Source of the DNA: Ancistrus triradiatus
Lineage: Eukaryota > Chordata > Actinopteri > Siluriformes > Loricariidae
DNA length: 64,000 nucleotides
Assembly (NCBI GenBank): GCA_025084515.1
Contig: JAJAGP010000218.1
Location: 248,001-312,000 of the forward strand
Direction: 5' to 3'
Shown here: positions 52,001 through 58,000 of the stretch, piece after piece
Layout of the letters: every line of letters begins with the position of its first letter
Numbering within the stretch: position 1 is the stretch's first letter
Position numbers and translations under genes: made by a program
Notes under the pieces: model-generated
Database searches by the model: none
What the model saw: only the letters and a program-made list of their open reading frames with translations
What the model was told of the DNA's origin: nothing

Positions 52001-55000
52001 TCAGCAGTGGTTTCTCAGATGTCTGCTTGGGCATGGTGTGTAGTGCTTGTCTGAGGCACATAAGCCTCAAATTTCAAATGTCTTGCATACTTCTAATTCA
52101 AGACTTTCTAATGAGTTTATTTTTTCTGTACGTTGGTTGTTTACATGCATGATTGCCGGTATTGGGACACTTCCAAGATTCATTTAATGGGCTACTAATT
52201 GCTTCAGATTCCACTCTACCCTTGTTACGTTAGCCCATTTTCTGGAATTGAATGGTTATGAACATGGAGATTTAAAAAAAAAAAAAAAAAAAAACCTGTT
52301 TGATAACTTTGCTCTGGGCATGAAGAGTCTGGGAGGCATGGCTTAATGACACAGCTTTACTCTGGGTTACATTTTTGTACTTGTGCCATCATACATTTCT
52401 GTGTGTTTTATTGATGTATTAAGCCTTGTCAGGTTTTTCTTTTTCTGGTCAGGGTCACAGGGGCTCTGGTGTCTATCAGTGGAGAATACAGAACACAGAT
52501 TCAGGTGTGCCCCGGATAGGATGCCAGTCCATCACAGAACTGGGTAGAGGTTGCTGTTGCAGGGCCAGAGAATAATTTCCCCTACTGGCTTCCCATCCCT
52601 CATGCACAACATATCTTGTCTGCTTGTGATGTCTAACATGGCTGGAATCACCACTGAGGCAACCTAAGTCTTTGTGACAGTAGGGTACTAGACAACTGGG
52701 CCACCCGAGCTTCCCCTATTTTGTGATTACCCATAATATTCAGTATATTGCCCACAAAGCAGGTTGTTTTGGTCAGTCAAACCATGTCTGGACATATACT
52801 CAGTGGAGGTGCTATGCCAGTGTTAGGCATGTTCAGTTAGATGATGGCAAACTAAGCATGTTTAGCTTGCTTAGTGAGGTTAGATGCTGGCAGACAGGCT
52901 ACAAAGGGCACTCGCATATACAGATGCTGTTTGGCTGCATGCTGACACATTCTTCATGCAGTAGCATGATGTGTATACTTAGCAATAGAATTTGCTGTAT
53001 TCAGGACGATTTTATACAGCACAAATGTCCCATCTGTGTCACAGCAACTACACTGCATACTGTTATATCTGTGCTGTGTATATGCTTAAGACTTGAAGGC
53101 ACACCATGACTGCACTTAATAAGGATTCCTATGAGCTCTTCTTCGGATGTAATTTGGTGAACATGACAAACGATTCATCAACTAAAGAGCTTGTCCCAGA
53201 GTAACATGTAAGTTGGTGCCATTGGCAGTCCCTATGATATGGTGAGAACAGAAGCCTCACATCTTTCTGACCAAAGTGTCTGGCTTTTCTGCTAAATATA
53301 AGTCTTTTGAATCCCCAATTTGCCATCAGCCATGAAACCAGTGTCTCTCGATGAAAGTACCAGTACCAAAGCCACTAGAGACATGGAGCCTAGATGAGGC
53401 AGATGATGCCACAATGCATGAACCAGATAATAACACTGGAAAGCGTCACTGATCCAGATGTTGAACTGTTTATGCCTGGTTATCCTCATCTGATAACGTT
53501 GCCAGAATTAAATGGCTAAGGCTAAAGCAGATTAAATTATTAAACTGTTATTCAATAAATGTATCCACATTCCTACATAATTCTGCAAATCTGAAATCAC
53601 TTTTGTGGTCAGTTTGATATCTCACATTTTTCAGGAAGCAAAGCTTTTGGGGGGAAGAATGTTGCCAGTGTAATTTGCATTTGTTAATTGTTCCGTTGTT
53701 TGTTGCATATACATCAGGCTGTTGTATAACACACAACCATGTCTGACTGTATTAGTACTTCCTATTTCTGACATGGCAGCACAATAGATGGAAAAAGAAA
53801 GCATAAATTTTCACACAGACACCTGAGTGATCCCTAAACAGAGTGATGATTGAACTGCTTAGTCTCACACTTTAAAGACACTTTTCTTAACTTGAGAAAA
53901 GTTTCACCAGACTTGCAAATAAACCATCCCTTAATTGAATCAAGTTGACATATGTAGAACAAAAGGTGAGACCTCCATAAGCTAAATCTATGCACTGCTC
54001 CTTCATACACTTCATGTACATGTCTGATATATAGATAAATAGGCCACCGTGCTTGCAGAAACAAAAAGCCTTCCACTAATTGGGAATGAATAGCATGGGA
54101 TGGAAAACATCAAGCTAGGCCAATTTCTCCTTAAAGATTTCTTATTTGAAGATGGGTGGCTACTTCTGATCAGTGTCTGATTATTGATGTGGTCCAGAGC
54201 TTTCTTTTGCTGTACATGTGGTTTTTCTTTGTAGAGTAAAACCAGAATCATTATAAAACTGTGATTGGACTTCTTCAGCACACTTATGCCAAGGTTGGTT
54301 TTAACCCTGCTTGACAGTGCTCAGATTTTCAGATTCTACTGAATAACTTGAGCTTTATTACAAATAGGTCTGTCATTATCTGTTAATGTACCAAACAAGT
54401 GTGCCCAGTGTCGTCATGGTTAATTGAGTAATCAGTTTGTGTCTAAGCATTTATAAACTAAGAGTAAAGACAAAGGCTAGTTTGTATGAGTTGAAAATTC
54501 CAAGCTGAAGTACATGGGAAAAACGTAACACAGAGACGTTGGTTTAATGAAACATGGTTCAGTTAGATTTATAGTGTTGGCTACGGGGGTGTTGTTTTCT
54601 CACAGCTCCAGAAGTCCCTGGTTTCATTCTCATTCTGTACTTCTCTTGCAAGCAGTTTGCATGTTCTCCCCCTCTGAGTGTATTTTCTCCAGTTTCCCCC
54701 CACAGTTCAAATATCTGCGTTACGTTGGTGATCAGAATTCGGAATTTTCTGACGAGTTTAAAGGGGACGATACATAGTATTTATGAAAGTGTGTGTGTAT
54801 ACACACGTGTACGCTTACTGGTCACTTTATTATGTACTGGTGTTCAACTTCTTGTTGAGGCAAACATCTAATCAGCCAGTCACATGGCAGGAACTCGATG
54901 CATTTAGGAATGTAGACATGGTAAAGATGACCTGCTGAAGTTCAACCTGACCATCAGAATGGGAAATAAAGGTGATTTATGTGACTTTGAACATGGCATG

Positions 55001-58000
55001 GTTGTTAGTGCTAGAGAGGTTGGTCTGAGTATTTCAGAAACTGCTGATCTACTGGGATTTACACACAGCCATCTCTAGGGTTTACAGAGAATGGTCTGAA
55101 TAAGAGAAAATATCCAATGGCAGATCTCTGGATGTAAATGTCTTTATGCCAGGTGTCAGTGGAGAATGACCAGACTGGTTCAAGCTGATAGAAAGGCAAC
55201 AGTAACGCATATAACTACTCGTTAGAACTGAGGTATGCAGAAGAGCATCTCTGAATACACAACAGGTCGAACCTCGAAGCAGATGGGCTACTTGAGTTTT
55301 GTTGCAGCATTCAGATGGTAGGATCTGAGTTTGGCGTAAACAACATGGAAGCATGGATCCATCCTATCTACGGTTCAGGCTGGTGGTGGTGTGATGTTGT
55401 GTGGGATATATTCTTGGCACACTTTGGGCCATTTGAGCTCCAATTAATACCAATTTGTTTGGAGGATAGGGTCTCTGAACATTGATGTATTGCTACATAA
55501 ACATTTACAGTAGTAAATTACATGAATATTGCTGGATGTAATGTCAAGATCTTCAGATTTCTTGCTACATTTGTAAATTCTATATGCGTTACTCGGTAGC
55601 ACAGTAATGCACACACAAATTTAAATTGTTGCCGTGTTACTTGTGGTTCTTATTTGTAATGTTGTGTAATGGTTCCCTAGTGTACCTTGACATTTTGTTT
55701 ACAATGATCAGTTAACAAACTGGAGACAGGGTGTTGGTGCTCAAGTCTCACTGCTGCGAGAGAACAACAAATCCCATCTTGTCTGGTCTGCTACTGTGGT
55801 ACTCGTCTCAGAAATGTTTAGTGCTGGTTATAGGAGAAATGTGATACAACACATAGTGCAACACCCCCTGCTGAGTATGCGGCTGCCTGGTCGGGTACTG
55901 GTCAGTGCTCACCAGGCTAACACCTGTACACCATATAAAGTGACGACAATAGGTACATGTGTCAGAACAAGAGCTTGGAGCAACGGAAGATGGTCATCTG
56001 GTGCAGCTTCTCCGTTGCATTTACTTATCGTTTGCATTTATATACATTGGGGCAAAAACGTATTTAGTCAGTCAAAAATTGACAAGAGAGATTTCTGGCT
56101 CTCACAGACCTGTAACAATTTCTTTAAGAACCTCTTCTGTCCTCCACTCGTTACCTGTATTAATGACACCTGTTTGATCTCGTTGTCTGTATAAAAGACA
56201 CCTGTCCACAGCCTCAAACGGTCAGATTCAACAATGGCCAAGACCAAAGAGCTGTCGAAGAACAAGCAGGATGGTGTGAATAAATCAACTATGGGGCAAT
56301 TGTAAGAAAATGGAAGGCATACAAGACCATTGATAATCTTCCTCGATCTGGGGCCCCACGCAAGATCACATTCCATGGGGTCAAAATGATCATGAGAACT
56401 GTGAGCAAAAATCCCAGAACTACATGGAGGGACCTGATGAATGACCTTGAGAGATCTGGGACCAAAGTAACAAAGGCTACCATCAGTAACACTACGCCGA
56501 GAGGGACTCAGATCCTGCAGTGCCAATCATGTCCCCTTGCTTAAGCCAGTACCCGTATGTAAGCCAGTATGTCCAGGCCCGTCTGAAGTTTGCCAGAGAA
56601 CATATGGATGATCCAGAAGAGGATTGGGAGATTATCATCTGGTCAGATGAAACCACAATAGAACTTTTTGGTAAAAACTCAACTCGTCGTTTTTGGAGGA
56701 AGAAGAATGCCGAGTTGCATCCCAAGAACACCAGACCTACTGTGAAGCATGGGGGTGGAAACATCATGCTATGGGGCTGTCTTTCTGCAAAGGGGCAGGA
56801 CGACTGATCCGTGTTAAGGGAAGAATGAATGGGGCCATGTATCGTGAGATTTTAAGCCAAAACCACCTCCTATCAGTGAGAGCATTGAAGATGGAACGTG
56901 GCTGGGTCTTTCAGCATGACAATGATCCCAAACACACCGCTCGGGCAACGAAGGAGTGGTTCCGTAAAAAAGCATTTCAGGGTTCTGGAGTGGCCTAGCC
57001 AGTCTTCAGACCTCAACTCCTTATAAAATTTGTGGAGAGAGTTGAAAGACCGTGTTGCCCAGCGACAGCCCCAAAACATCACTGCTCTAGAGGAGATCTG
57101 CATGAAGGAATGGGCCAGAATACCAGCTACAATGTGTGCAAACCTGGTGAAGACTTACAGGAAACATCTGACCTCTGTCATTGCCAACAAAGGTTATGTT
57201 ACAAAGCATTGAGTTGAACTTTTGTTATTGACCAAATACTTATTTTCCACCATAATTTACAATTAAATTCTTTAAAAATCCTACAATCTGATTTTCTGTA
57301 TTTTTTTTATTATTTTTGTCATTTTGCCTTTCATAGTTGAAGTATACCTGTGATGAATGTTACAGATTTCTCTCATCTTTCTAAGTAGGAGAACTTGCAC
57401 AATCAGTGGCTGACTAAATACTTTTTTGCCCCACTGTATACTTTTACATCAGCATGTAAACTGTGACTATGGTAGTAGCTGGTCAGTGTCCGTTTTAGTC
57501 AAAGTCCTGTTTCACTAATGTAGACATTAAATGGCTCATACCAGAATTTATTTTAGCAGAGCAGAGTTTAAGCTGGGATAGTAATTGGTCTTGGTCATAG
57601 GTTATTCGGACATAATGTGATGTCTACTCTCAAGTCAAATCTTTCTACTGCTCTGTTCCTCTGTTCTCCTATCTCAGATTTGTGTTCTGGTTTGTTGTTG
57701 GTTTCCTGTCTGCTCTCTCTCTGGACAGGTGTGTTGGTTGGTTGGTAACTGCAGCTAGACCATACTGCTTAGTATTTTCATACTGGTGTAGGTTACAGTT
57801 GTTATTAGGGAAGCACCGATCCAATATTAGGATCAGATATCGATCTCTATATTAACAAAATTAGCTGGATCGGGTATCAGAAAATTAAGCCAATCCACTG
57901 GACCAATCAGTTCACTTTAATTTTGTGAAGTTGGCAAAGTGCAACATCTGCAAAACAAATGTTTCAAGGAGTTGTGGTATCCCTGTGAAATGCAACATAT

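Noticed and set aside
52723..53109. 128-codon frame as a gene
   Set aside because: No recognisable motif, first codon not in a convincing start context, no splice structure.
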